Source: Buttiauxella agrestis ATCC 33320 (GTDB taxonomy: Bacteria; Pseudomonadota; Gammaproteobacteria; Enterobacterales; Enterobacteriaceae). From it: a stretch of 64,000 nucleotides of DNA. The position numbers and the translations under genes are program-made. Below the pieces are notes generated by a model. That model was not told where the DNA came from, did not search any database, and saw only the letters and a list, made by a program, of their open reading frames with translations. This document shows, in pieces, positions 55,390-64,000 of this stretch. Within the stretch, counting starts at the first letter, position 1. Each line of letters starts with the position of its first letter. The stretch lies in assembly GCA_024169445.1 (NCBI GenBank), contig JALKFA010000001.1, positions 4,774,001-4,838,000 of the forward strand, written 5' to 3'.

Positions 55390-55478
55390 CAAAAAATGAA
55401 CCCGAAATCAGACTGTTTGCTATCGCGAAACGTCTGGCGGGTTCAATCATACACGGGAAGCCGAATGCTTCCCATGTT
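55390..55478 (-). ncRNA. sroE: SroE small RNA candidate (ispG-hisS intergenic)
   Basis: The minus strand folds into a hairpin GGGAAGC/GCTTCCC, then a long stem TGAACCCG...CGGGTTCA enclosing CAGAC/GTCTG, and ends in TTTTTT. In E. coli the small RNA SroE comes from this same gap. The assignment rests on position and fold, and the ends are approximate. Confidence 0.6.
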
Positions 55479-55483
55479 TCGCA

Positions 55484-56605
55484 CTATTTTTCCAACTGCT
55501 GGATATTAATCCGTTGCGATTCATCAAGCATTGAGGCCTTGGCACGAATACGCGCTTCAAGCTGCGCAATCATGTTGTCGTTGTCCATTCGCTCACGTTG
55601 ACGCACGCCGTCTTCGTAGAAACCGCTTTTCTTGTTGCCACCCGTCACGCCCAAAGTGGAAACCAGTGCTTCACCCGGCCCGTTCACCACACAACCGATG
55701 ATCGAAACATCCATTGGCGTGATGATATCTTCCAGGCGCTCTTCGAGAGCGTTCACGGTACTGATAACATCAAATTCCTGGCGCGAACACGTTGGGCAGG
55801 CGATGAAGTTAATACCACGAGCACGAATACGCAAAGATTTCAGGATGTCGAAACCAACCTTGATCTCTTCTACAGGATCGGCCGCCAGTGAAACGCGCAG
55901 CGTGTCACCGATGCCTTCAGAAAGCAGCAAACCCAGGCCAATCGCAGACTTAACAGAACCGGCGCGCAGGCCCCCCGCTTCGGTGATCCCAAGATGCAAC
56001 GGTTGATCAATCTGTTTAGCCAGTAAACGATAGGATTCAACAGCAAGGAAAACATCCGACGCTTTGACGCTGACTTTGAACTGATCAAAGTTAAGACGAT
56101 CAAGATGATCGACATGACGCATCGCTGACTCTAACAACGCCTGAGGTGTGGGTTCGCCATATTTTTCCTGGAGATCTTTCTCCAGCGATCCGGCATTAAC
56201 GCCGATACGAATAGGGATATTTTTGTCGCGGGCGCAATCGACAACCATACGAATACGCTCTTCATTACCAATGTTACCAGGGTTGATGCGCAGGCAATCA
56301 ACGCCATACTCAGCAACTTTCAGGGCGATACGATAATCAAAATGGATATCAGCAACCAGCGGGACATTGACCTGCTGTTTTATAAGCTTGAACGCCTCTG
56401 CTGCGTCCATAGTCGGTACAGATATACGAACGATATCGGCACCCACTCTTTCTAACGCTTTGATCTGATTAACTGTTGCTTCAACATCCGTAGTACGGGT
56501 GTTGGTCATAGACTGGACGGCGATCGGTGCCCCGTCGCCGATTGGCACATTCCCGACGTAGATCCGTGTGGATTTTCTACGTTGAATTGGGGCTTTATTA
56601 TGCAT
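55484..56605 (-). CDS. ispG: IspG, HMBPP synthase (4Fe-4S)
   Basis: IspG converts MEcPP to HMBPP in the MEP isoprenoid pathway using flavodoxin. The 373 residues match E. coli within one. The TIM-barrel part includes [10 protein letters not shown] and [15 protein letters not shown]. The iron-sulphur ligands are in [11 protein letters not shown] and [11 protein letters not shown]. The ATG at 56605 ([18 protein letters not shown]) with GGAGATTTG upstream is preferred to the five-codon-longer frame. It lies 37 bp after rodZ, the conserved rodZ-ispG-hisS order. Confidence 0.98.
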   Translation of the reverse strand: MHNKAPIQRRKSTRIYVGNVPIGDGAPIAVQSMTNTRTTDVEATVNQIKALERVGADIVRISVPTMDAAEAFKLIKQQVNVPLVADIHFDYRIALKVAEYGVDCLRINPGNIGNEERIRMVVDCARDKNIPIRIGVNAGSLEKDLQEKYGEPTPQALLESAMRHVDHLDRLNFDQFKVSVKASDVFLAVESYRLLAKQIDQPLHLGITEAGGLRAGSVKSAIGLGLLLSEGIGDTLRVSLAADPVEEIKVGFDILKSLRIRARGINFIACPTCSRQEFDVISTVNALEERLEDIITPMDVSIIGCVVNGPGEALVSTLGVTGGNKKSGFYEDGVRQRERMDNDNMIAQLEARIRAKASMLDESQRINIQQLEK

Positions 56606-56642
56606 TACAAATCTCCACAATTACGCGTCATGCTGGCTGCGA

Positions 56643-57653
56643 TTATTCAGCACTTACCGTCAGACGCGCAACCTGGCTAGTTCTGATAAATCGACTCAGG
56701 TCGACAGGTTTACCCTGAAACTGAATCTGTACTGCTGCCGGAGCACCAATTTTCAACTTATACGGAGCCTGGCCGGCTAAATTCAAATTGCCATCTTTAC
56801 GCTGCATGCCGCTGAATAATTTTTTACCCGTCGCATCGGTCACTTCAAGCCAGCAATCGGCATTAAAATTCATGACTAACGCATTCGGATCTGCTGCCGC
56901 CGTGGCAGGATTAGTCACAGCGGCTTGATCGGTCGGTAAGGTGGCATTTGGTGCAGGCGGCGTAGTGGCCTGCACATTTTCAACAGGAGCCTGGCCTGGA
57001 GCCACTACAGCGGAGGAGTCCGCTGGAGTGGTTTGCTGGGCCGTTGCTGCCGGAGCCAGATTTTGTGTTGAATCAGTTCCAGGTGCAGATTGTGTCGCAG
57101 GTGCCTGCACGGGCTGCTGTGCTGAGGTATCAGTTGCAGATGAATCATTGGTACTCAATGGAACTGATTGAGAATTGCTATTGCTTGCTGAAAGTTCAGC
57201 TGAAGATTGATCTGCCATCGTCGAAATCTCTTCCTGTTGCGCTTTGTGGTTTTGCCACCACCATGCGCCCGTCAGACCGACAACAACAAACAGAACGAGC
57301 CAGGTAAAGCTCATTAACCAACCGTCACGTTTCTTGCGACGTTTCCCCAGGGAAAAACTTTGCATTGGGGCAACTTTGGCAGCCTTAATCGGTGCCTGTT
57401 TTGCCATCATCGGCAACAGTTCTTCTTCAGGGATACGCACCAGTCGTGCATAAGAGCGGATATAACCACGCAGGAACGTAGACGCTAACTCGGCAGGCGC
57501 CTTGTCATCTTCAATATCCCGGACGGTAGAAACCTTCAGGCACAGGCGTTCTGCCACAGCTTGTTGGCTAAGACCGAGTTCTTCACGAGCGGTACGTAGA
57601 CGTTCACCCGTGGTTTTTGCTGCATTTGATTCTTGAGTGGCTTCAGTATTCAT
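56643..57653 (-). CDS. rodZ: RodZ, MreB-associated cell-shape protein
   Basis: RodZ links the MreB cytoskeleton to the elongasome. The 336-residue protein has an N-terminal cytoplasmic helix-turn-helix domain ([30 protein letters not shown], about residues 18-50). A basic juxtamembrane region GKRRKKRDG precedes one membrane helix (about 112-132). A Ser/Thr/Pro/Gln-rich periplasmic linker then leads to a C-terminal beta domain ([25 protein letters not shown]). The length is within one residue of E. coli. A long 440-bp leader region lies upstream. Confidence 0.96.
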   Translation of the reverse strand: MNTEATQESNAAKTTGERLRTAREELGLSQQAVAERLCLKVSTVRDIEDDKAPAELASTFLRGYIRSYARLVRIPEEELLPMMAKQAPIKAAKVAPMQSFSLGKRRKKRDGWLMSFTWLVLFVVVGLTGAWWWQNHKAQQEEISTMADQSSAELSASNSNSQSVPLSTNDSSATDTSAQQPVQAPATQSAPGTDSTQNLAPAATAQQTTPADSSAVVAPGQAPVENVQATTPPAPNATLPTDQAAVTNPATAAADPNALVMNFNADCWLEVTDATGKKLFSGMQRKDGNLNLAGQAPYKLKIGAPAAVQIQFQGKPVDLSRFIRTSQVARLTVSAE

Positions 57654-58093
57654 TAGCTACAACTACTGGTGCTGTTCGATTGAGGAATTAGGCAGGAGCC
57701 TTGTCGCACAGCATTTCCGCTACGCCACACTCTCCCGCTCCGCGAAACTAATTTATCTTCTGAAGGGCACCCCTTCAGACAACATAATATTCAGCTCAAG
57801 CTACTCATTCACCTAAAACAACTGCATTACATGAACGATTTGTCACCGATGAGTTAACCATAGACATCATTTTGAATGTTGTCAGTGGATTGCGACCCAT
57901 GATGGCTTAAATAGATGCGCCTAAACTATTGTTGTGCCGCTACATACTGCCTTAAAGTGCGGTGAAACGCACAGTAATTATTAATCTTAAACACGCTTGC
58001 GAACCTTGCATAACTGCAAGATATCACTACGTGTTTTTTGCGCCGTACAGCGGCATGACTGCATGGCGCCAGTCTGTTCAAAATGAATGCTTA
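57654..58093. other. 440-bp intergenic region between rodZ and rlmN
   Basis: This region contains a perfect 9-bp hairpin (TCTGAAGGG/CCCTTCAGA, 57759-57779) in the rodZ leader. A weaker one (CAGTCTG/CAGACTG) lies at the rlmN 3' end. No open frame or tRNA stands out. It presumably contains the rodZ promoter. Confidence 0.5.
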
Positions 58094-59260
58094 TCAGACT
58101 GCTTTAACATCAATAGGTTCACCCTGCATACGTTTGCGCAACGTACGTTTGGTACGGTCAATCACTTCACCTGCCAACTGGCCGCAAGCCGCATCAATAT
58201 CATCGCCACGCGTTTTACGCACGATGGTTGTGAAACCGTAGCTCATCAGTACTTTCGAGAAACGGTCAATTCGGCTATTGGAACTGCGCCCGTATGGTGC
58301 CCCCGGGAACGGGTTCCATGGGATTAAGTTAATTTTACACGGCGTATCTTTAAGACATTCAGCCAGTTGATGCGCATGTTCAGTACCATCGTTGACGTGA
58401 TCCAGCAGAACGTATTCCACGGTGACACGGCCCTGGTTGGCATTGGATTTCTCCAGATAGCGACGAACAGCCGCCAGGAAAGTCTCGATGTTGTACTTTT
58501 TGTTGATCGGCATGATTTGGTCACGAATATCATCGGTCGGTGCATGAAGAGAGATAGCAAGTGCTACATCAATCATATCGCCCAATTTATCCAGCGCCGG
58601 AACTACACCCGATGTGGAAAGCGTTACGCGACGTTTAGAAAGCCCAAAACCGAAATCATCAAGCATGATTTCCATTGCTGGAACCACGTTGTTGAGATTC
58701 AGCAGCGGCTCACCCATGCCCATCATCACCACGTTGGTGATAGGACGTACGCCGGTTTTCTTTTGTGCACCGATAATTTTCGCCGCACGCCATACCTGGC
58801 CAATAATTTCAGAAACACGCAAGTTACGGTTAAAACCTTGCTGAGCGGTTGAGCAGAATTTACATTCCAGGGCACAACCAACCTGAGAGGAAACGCACAG
58901 TGTGGCGCGGTCTTCTTCAGGGATATACACGGTTTCGACCAGTTGATCAGCGATTCTGATTGCCCATTTGATGGTGCCATCGGCAGAACGTTGCTCTTCA
59001 GCAACTTCAGGAGCGCGGATTTCAGCGACTTCTTTAAGTTTGTTGCGCAGAACTTTGTTGATGTCGGTCATGTCATCGAAATCATCACTGCAATAGTGAT
59101 ACATCCATTTCATGACTTGATCAGCGCGGAAAGGTTTTTCGCCCATATCAGCGAAGAACTCACGCAGTTGCTGGCGGTTAAGATCCAACAGGTTAATTTT
59201 TTCTGACTTGTTGGAAACGACTGAAACAGGCGTCTCAGGAGTGACAATTTGCTCTGACAT
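58094..59260 (-). CDS. rlmN: RlmN, radical-SAM 23S rRNA/tRNA A2 methyltransferase
   Basis: RlmN methylates C2 of A2503 in 23S rRNA and A37 in some tRNAs. The 388-residue protein has the radical-SAM cluster motif [12 protein letters not shown] (Cys about 129, 133, 136). The methyl-carrying Cys is in [13 protein letters not shown] near residue 359. [13 protein letters not shown] and [13 protein letters not shown] are also conserved. The start [10 protein letters not shown] is preceded by GAAAATA with GAAGA. It lies downstream of ndk behind a terminator, in the order ndk-rlmN-rodZ-ispG. Confidence 0.97.
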   Translation of the reverse strand: MSEQIVTPETPVSVVSNKSEKINLLDLNRQQLREFFADMGEKPFRADQVMKWMYHYCSDDFDDMTDINKVLRNKLKEVAEIRAPEVAEEQRSADGTIKWAIRIADQLVETVYIPEEDRATLCVSSQVGCALECKFCSTAQQGFNRNLRVSEIIGQVWRAAKIIGAQKKTGVRPITNVVMMGMGEPLLNLNNVVPAMEIMLDDFGFGLSKRRVTLSTSGVVPALDKLGDMIDVALAISLHAPTDDIRDQIMPINKKYNIETFLAAVRRYLEKSNANQGRVTVEYVLLDHVNDGTEHAHQLAECLKDTPCKINLIPWNPFPGAPYGRSSNSRIDRFSKVLMSYGFTTIVRKTRGDDIDAACGQLAGEVIDRTKRTLRKRMQGEPIDVKAV

Positions 59261-59305
59261 ATTTTCTTCCGGCCTCGTTGTTACACGTTACGGCCCCAGG
59301 AGGGT

Positions 59306-59346
59306 TAAAAAGATACGCCCCAGAGAGCAAGCTCATCCGGGGCGTA
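59306..59346 (-). terminator. Intrinsic terminator of ndk
   Basis: The 8-bp stem TACGCCCC/GGGGCGTA is followed on the minus strand by TCTTTTTAA. It lies between ndk and rlmN. Confidence 0.85.
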
Positions 59347-59436
59347 GCATTGTACAAATTCTATGGCTCAGATGCCATGACTGAAAGCGATGTACATACA
59401 AATAAAATGTAACGGCCGCTTAACAGATAGTGCTAA

Positions 59437-59868
59437 TTAACGAGTACGCGGACAAACTTCGCCTTCAGCGAAGAAATAGGCGATTTCACGAGCCGCAGAT
59501 TCTAAAGAATCAGAGCCGTGGGTGCCGTTCTCGGTGAAGCTATCAGCGTAATCTGCGCGCAGAGTCCCTGCCAAAGCGTTTGCTGGGTTAGTCGCGCCCA
59601 GAATGTCACGGTGACGCTGAACGGCGTTTTCACCTTCCAGAACGCTAACCACGATTGGGCCAGAAGTCATGAACGCAACCAGACCATCGAAGAATGGCTT
59701 ACCTGTGTGCTCAGCATAGAAGCCTTGAGCCTGTTCTGAAGTCAGGTGCAACATTTTGGCGCCAACAATTTTAAACCCTGCGGATTCAAAACGAGCATAA
59801 ATATTACCAATAACGTTTTTTGCCACCGCGTTTGGTTTGATGATGGAAAAAGTACGTTCAATAGCCAT
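59437..59868 (-). CDS. ndk: Ndk, nucleoside diphosphate kinase
   Basis: Ndk balances NTP and dNTP pools by phosphate transfer through a phospho-His. The 143 residues match E. coli. The start [18 protein letters not shown] is canonical, and the catalytic His117 is in [10 protein letters not shown]. The open frame reaches 59916, but ATG at 59868 with AGAGGTAATC upstream is clearly the start. pbpC lies upstream on the same strand with a 190-bp gap. Confidence 0.98.
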   Translation of the reverse strand: MAIERTFSIIKPNAVAKNVIGNIYARFESAGFKIVGAKMLHLTSEQAQGFYAEHTGKPFFDGLVAFMTSGPIVVSVLEGENAVQRHRDILGATNPANALAGTLRADYADSFTENGTHGSDSLESAAREIAYFFAEGEVCPRTR

Positions 59869-60058
59869 GATTACCTCTGTGTCTGTTCTGTTTGCCCGGT
59901 CCCCACCATTCTTCATTTAGGGGATACCCGGTTATGATTTGGCGCCGATTATAATGAGCAAGTCTCGAGTTGCCTATGGATGCAGGTAACATTTTTTTAA
60001 AATAAAACGAACATCGGCAACACTTCTCATCTAAACGCCTAAAAATCACACTATTACT

Positions 60059-62386
60059 CTACTGCAATGTGAAATGAGCAGCGGCAATCTGCCCGACGCC
60101 ATCAAGGACCAATACCTGATACTTACCCGGTTTATCCAGATTCAGCGCAATTCCGTTCTGGTTTTCACTGACCGGTTCGCCGTTCAAAAACCACCAGCGA
60201 TCGCCCTGGCCCCCCTGAGCGCTAAGGCGGAGCACCAGGCGCAACTCACCCGGCAGACGTTTCAAAATAGCGCCCTCGCGTACCCCTAACAACAATAAAG
60301 GCGTAACTTCATCTTTCTGCTGTGGTGGACACTGTTCCGAGACCGCAGGCAAACGAGCGACTCTTCTTTCGCCCTCCGGTAACCATGGCTCAAGCGGCAG
60401 GGGCCATAGTGCAATAGTATGTTGTGTTGCCCCCGGGCAATCGGCAGCCACACGTTTCCCTTGTTCATCCAGCCATATTACCTTTCTCGACCCCTGAATC
60501 CCCTCCTGCCCCGGAGCTTCTAGTGTTGGCGGTTGGCTACCATCCAGTAACCAGCCCGATAGTCTGCGTCGGCAATTGCTGTCTCCAGCCGCCAGGTTTT
60601 GCCCTCCCGGCCAGCAAATTTCACCGACAGAAACCGTTGCCGGACGCGGGTCAACCGGTAAACGCGCTTGCTGAACAGCGGAAGTGGCTTGCAGCAGATT
60701 ATTAACCTGGTTTAGCAGTGGCACGGCGCTGCCTAATCCAAACTGCCCAGCAACCGGCGTGCTATCAGGGCGTCCGGTCCAAATACCAATGAGATAGCGG
60801 GGATTTATTCCGATAGCCCACGCATCACGATAGCCGTAACTCGTGCCCGTTTTCCAGGCCAAAGGCACCACAGCAGGCAAAGTGGCATCCGGTTGCGGCT
60901 GCGCTTCGCCTGCCAGAACTCGACGAATAATCCACGCGGCTCCCGCAGACATCAAAGGACGCTCAAGTAATGGCTGGTCGGGTTGCAAACGTAGATGCGC
61001 CGCGCGACCATGGCGAGCAAAAGCGCTATAAGCAGCAACTAACTGATCCAGTCGCGCCCCCCCACCACCAAGAATGAGCGAAAGATTGGGCTCACTGCCA
61101 GCCGGGAAACGCAGATCCAGCCCCACATTACGCAGTTGTGCTGCAAACCGTTTTGGCCCATACGCTTCCAATACCTGAACAGCAGGAAGGTTAAGCGAGC
61201 GCACCAGAGCCTCACTCATACTCACTGGCCCATGAAAACCGGTGTCGAAATTTCCTGGCCGGTAATCGCCGAAACGGCGTGGCACATCCTGTAACAACGA
61301 AGTGGGATGTATCAGCCCATCATCCAGCGCCAGGCCATAAACAAAGGGTTTCAGCACCGAACCGGGTGAACGAATGGCCGTCACCATATCAACATGCCCG
61401 AAACGGTTTTGGTCATTGATATCGACCGAACCTACCCAACCGCGCACTTCCATGGTGGTGTGATCGACGACCAGCATCGCCAGTGATGATCGCGAAGGCA
61501 ATTGTGCTTTCCAGTTAAGGGCTAGTTCTTCCAGTTGACGCTGTAACGATGCGTCGATGGTGGTCGTGATTTTCTGAGCGGGACTGCGATTTGCCAGATA
61601 GCGCGACAGCAGCGGAGCCAGTTGCGGCATCTGCCGTGCGGCCAGCCATACCGGTTCCTCCAGCGATTCCTTAACCTGCTGAGGTTCCCAAACGGCTTGT
61701 TCTGCCATACGAAGAAGCACTTTATTACGCGCGGTCTGAGCCCGTTCTGGCCAGCGGTCCGGGCGCAAACGACTGGGCGCCTGTGGAAGTACCGCCAATA
61801 AGGCCGCCTCCGCATAGCTAAGTTGTTGCGGGGACTTACCCAAATAGACCCAACTGGCCGCCCCTACGCCCTGTAACGTGCCGCCAAAGGGGGCTCGATT
61901 AAGGTAAATAGTGAGAATTTCTTGTTTTGAAAGATGCCATTCAAGCTGCAACGCTCGCCAGACCTGGCGGATTTTCCCGCCAAACGTACGAGGATGCGGA
62001 TCAAGCAAACGCGCGACTTGCATCGTCAACGTACTGCCACCCGAGATCACTTTCCCATTGCGAAGATCCTGCCAGGCCGCTCGTAAAATCGAAAGTGGAT
62101 TGATCCCTGGATGATCCCAAAACCAACGATCTTCGTAGTTGATCAAAGCTTCGAGATAGCGGGGAGAGACATCATTCAGCGTGACCGGATAACGCCAGAT
62201 GCCGTTCTCATCGGCAAAGCGCCACAGCGGCGTGCCGTCTACCGCAACCACGACACGTGCAGGATTCGCCTGTGACAACGGCAATGGCCAAATCCGGTCT
62301 GCCAGCCAAATTCCCAGACAAATAAAGAGCGGCACCACAACCAAAAGGTAGCGGCGCCGCCAGCATAAAGCTTTTAACATTCGCAA
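60059..62386 (-). CDS. pbpC: PbpC, penicillin-binding protein 1C
   Basis: This bifunctional class A peptidoglycan synthase is anchored by one N-terminal helix (about residues 11-30). The 775-residue protein has the glycosyltransferase signature with the catalytic Glu in NYEDRWFWDHPGINP (about residue 84). SGGSTLTMQVARLL and RAPFGGTLQGV follow. The transpeptidase domain has the SxxK serine in RSPGSVLKPFVYG, SLN in RSLNLPAV, and the KTGTS box. A C-terminal PBP1C-specific beta domain follows. It lies 6 bp after yfhM. That arrangement is conserved, since yfhM encodes an alpha-2-macroglobulin that may work with PbpC. Confidence 0.97.
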   Translation of the reverse strand: MRMLKALCWRRRYLLVVVPLFICLGIWLADRIWPLPLSQANPARVVVAVDGTPLWRFADENGIWRYPVTLNDVSPRYLEALINYEDRWFWDHPGINPLSILRAAWQDLRNGKVISGGSTLTMQVARLLDPHPRTFGGKIRQVWRALQLEWHLSKQEILTIYLNRAPFGGTLQGVGAASWVYLGKSPQQLSYAEAALLAVLPQAPSRLRPDRWPERAQTARNKVLLRMAEQAVWEPQQVKESLEEPVWLAARQMPQLAPLLSRYLANRSPAQKITTTIDASLQRQLEELALNWKAQLPSRSSLAMLVVDHTTMEVRGWVGSVDINDQNRFGHVDMVTAIRSPGSVLKPFVYGLALDDGLIHPTSLLQDVPRRFGDYRPGNFDTGFHGPVSMSEALVRSLNLPAVQVLEAYGPKRFAAQLRNVGLDLRFPAGSEPNLSLILGGGGARLDQLVAAYSAFARHGRAAHLRLQPDQPLLERPLMSAGAAWIIRRVLAGEAQPQPDATLPAVVPLAWKTGTSYGYRDAWAIGINPRYLIGIWTGRPDSTPVAGQFGLGSAVPLLNQVNNLLQATSAVQQARLPVDPRPATVSVGEICWPGGQNLAAGDSNCRRRLSGWLLDGSQPPTLEAPGQEGIQGSRKVIWLDEQGKRVAADCPGATQHTIALWPLPLEPWLPEGERRVARLPAVSEQCPPQQKDEVTPLLLLGVREGAILKRLPGELRLVLRLSAQGGQGDRWWFLNGEPVSENQNGIALNLDKPGKYQVLVLDGVGQIAAAHFTLQ

Positions 62387-62392
62387 GGCCAG

Positions 62393-64000
62393 TTACGGAT
62401 GAACTGTCAGCAAACCAGTGCTGGCTCCTGTAGCCCGCCACTGCGGAACATACATCGATTCCACTTGTGAAACCGGAACCTGATAAGTCCCGGGAGTGAC
62501 CGCCCGCGCCAGATAAACCAGAGTGGCATGCTGGCTTTCATTGAGTGGTAATGCAGCCACAAAGCGATCATCACGGAACTCCAGGTGCTGGATATCAGCC
62601 TGCTGCATCTGGCTCAGTAAGCCCTGAACCTGGTTATCACCTTCACCTAAACTGGCACTACTTTCAGAAAGGTTCTGGTTTTCCAGCTCAAGCCCCGCTG
62701 GCAGTAAATCGACCACCAGCGCATCAGGCACATTTTTATCCGCCCATACATCTAACCAGACCATCACTAACTCACCACTTTTCAGTTCCGACAACGATTT
62801 GCTATTGCCTTTAGCATCGAGGAAATGGCGCTCAATATGCAGCACATTGCTATATGGCGCTGGAGCCTGTTGTGGATAACCGACGCTGTCTAAGCGGAGA
62901 TAAAGATTGCCAGTACCGGTGTTAGTCACTTGCAAACGCTCAAGTTGTTCAGCAGTCAAATTACGAGTCATTGATTGCCCGCTTGCCAGTGGTTCGTCAG
63001 TAAAGGAAACCTGCGATTGCCACTCCCCTTTTGCGGTTTGCCAGTTACGGCCAGCCAGGAATAGTGCGTTACTTTCCTGAGTCGACAACCAGCGTTGGCT
63101 AAAAGCGAGGTTAGAGAGGTTCACAAGCAAGTTATTCTGCTGGTCCGGCAGCAATTTGTTCTCTTCGAGAAGGCTCAGCATCATCGCGTTATCACGCAGT
63201 TCACTACCGTAGTCTGCTAACCAAATACGCTCATTGCTGCGACTAGTTTGCAAACCTAACTTGATAGCTTCATCGCCTCGCGGAGCATCACCCATCAGTT
63301 TTAACGCCACGCCTAATTGCACCAATGGCAATCCGGCACGGGCTGAGCTGTGATGCGACCAAAGCTCACGCAGCGCCCCGAGCGGTGCTTTTTGCTGACG
63401 TGCCAATACTTGTGCGGCGTAGGCCTGAACCGCAAATTTACTGCCCGCAGAGTCATCGCTATAACGCAACGCGATAAGCCCTGAATCCTGCAAATAACGC
63501 AACAGACGCTGATTTGCTTTAGTCAGCGCATCTGTATTCACGCTATAACCTTGCTCACTGGCACGCACCAGGAAATCAGTGACGTACGCCGTTAACCAGT
63601 ATTCTTCTGGCCCTTCTTTGTCCCATAAGCCAAAGCTGCCGTTATCACGCTGCATATCAAGCAGTCGAGAAATCCCCAGGTCGATGGCGGCACGGCGCTG
63701 TTCATCGCTGGTTCCTTTTATCCCCAGAGCCGCGAGTTGCGCCTGATTAGTATAAAGCGAAGGGAACAGACCGCTGGTTGTTTGTTCAAGGCAACCATAC
63801 GGATAGGCTTTCAGTTCCCGGATATAACGCGCCAGGTTCAACGGTGGACGGCCACTGAGAAGAATTTGTCCTTCAAGCGTTGCTGGTGCCAAACCGGAAA
63901 TATGCTGCGGTGGAATATCCCAGACGTCACCCGCAGCCAGCACCGCACCGCTATTGATGTTTTGCGCCGGGAACGGAGGCCGTACGCCCAATTTCCATTG
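62393..64000 (-). CDS. yfhM: YfhM, bacterial alpha-2-macroglobulin (partial, N-terminal part outside window)
   Basis: Only the C-terminal 535 residues are in the window. The frame is open to base 64000, and the TTG at 63991 is not a start. The thioester motif CLEQ appears in KAYPYGCLEQTTSGLFPSLY, followed by the alpha/alpha-toroid domain (DLGISRLLDMQRDNGSFGLW). The C-terminal macroglobulin-like domains end QWRATGASTGLLTVHP. E. coli YfhM is a periplasmic lipoprotein of about 1650 residues that traps attacking proteases. pbpC follows by 6 bp. The pair is thought to be a defence-and-repair unit for breached peptidoglycan. Confidence 0.95.
   Translation of the reverse strand, partial: QWKLGVRPPFPAQNINSGAVLAAGDVWDIPPQHISGLAPATLEGQILLSGRPPLNLARYIRELKAYPYGCLEQTTSGLFPSLYTNQAQLAALGIKGTSDEQRRAAIDLGISRLLDMQRDNGSFGLWDKEGPEEYWLTAYVTDFLVRASEQGYSVNTDALTKANQRLLRYLQDSGLIALRYSDDSAGSKFAVQAYAAQVLARQQKAPLGALRELWSHHSSARAGLPLVQLGVALKLMGDAPRGDEAIKLGLQTSRSNERIWLADYGSELRDNAMMLSLLEENKLLPDQQNNLLVNLSNLAFSQRWLSTQESNALFLAGRNWQTAKGEWQSQVSFTDEPLASGQSMTRNLTAEQLERLQVTNTGTGNLYLRLDSVGYPQQAPAPYSNVLHIERHFLDAKGNSKSLSELKSGELVMVWLDVWADKNVPDALVVDLLPAGLELENQNLSESSASLGEGDNQVQGLLSQMQQADIQHLEFRDDRFVAALPLNESQHATLVYLARAVTPGTYQVPVSQVESMYVPQWRATGASTGLLTVHP

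Noticed and set aside
1-64000. tRNA, rRNA, CRISPR, prophage or transposase genes
   Set aside because: No cloverleaf, regularly spaced direct repeats, integrase or transposase was recognised on either strand.

Overview
The window is chromosomal DNA of a member of the Enterobacteriaceae. About 45 of its 53 genes can be matched by eye to Escherichia coli proteins. They follow the E. coli order acrD-ypfM-yffB-dapE-ypfN-ypfH-tmcA-ypfJ-purC-bamC-dapA-gcvR-bcp-perM-bepA-yfgD-hda-uraA-upp-purMN-ppk-ppx-yfgFG-guaAB-xseA-yfgJ-der-bamB-yfgM-hisS-ispG-rodZ-rlmN-ndk-pbpC-yfhM. The genus cannot be fixed from the sequence alone; a plant- or soil-associated relative such as Kluyvera or Buttiauxella would fit the sugar-catabolism cargo. 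No tRNA, rRNA, phage, transposase or CRISPR was seen.

The backbone (1-21.3 kb, 27.9-40.6 kb, 50.6-64 kb) carries drug efflux (acrD), lysine biosynthesis (dapE, dapA), purine and pyrimidine metabolism (purC, purMN, guaBA, upp-uraA), outer-membrane assembly (bamC, bamB, bepA), replication control (hda), polyphosphate metabolism (ppk-ppx), translation and RNA modification (der, hisS, rlmN, tmcA), isoprenoids (ispG), cell shape and envelope (rodZ, pbpC, yfhM). PurR-type operators precede purC, purM and guaB. The E. coli hyf block between bcp and perM is absent, and a family II pyrophosphatase (ppaC) occupies the place of yfgH-yfgI.

Two accessory blocks break the backbone. Block 1 (21.37-27.70 kb, between purN and ppk) looks like a system for imported pectin or rhamnogalacturonan oligosaccharides: a GPH symporter and a GH105 unsaturated-uronyl hydrolase (rhiTN-like), a divergent cytoplasmic GH28-like enzyme overlapping a SemiSWEET sugar carrier, and a 553-residue protein I cannot assign. 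The divergent control region carries two good CRP sites. Block 2 (40.77-50.55 kb, between yfgJ and der) is a CscR-controlled sucrose/fructan system: cscR, cscB, cscA, then two OmpG-like porins flanking an exported GH32 enzyme, then fructokinase cscK. A 123-bp, about 97% identical copy of an internal piece of der's 3' region follows, and it supplies the last seven codons and stop of cscK. An exported LprI-like protein gene lies between this fragment and intact der.

Repeats are orderly. Three palindromic REP/MITE-like elements and two CCCTCACCC-type elements all sit between convergent gene ends. One ERIC-type element lies between upp and uraA and overlaps the upp stop codon.
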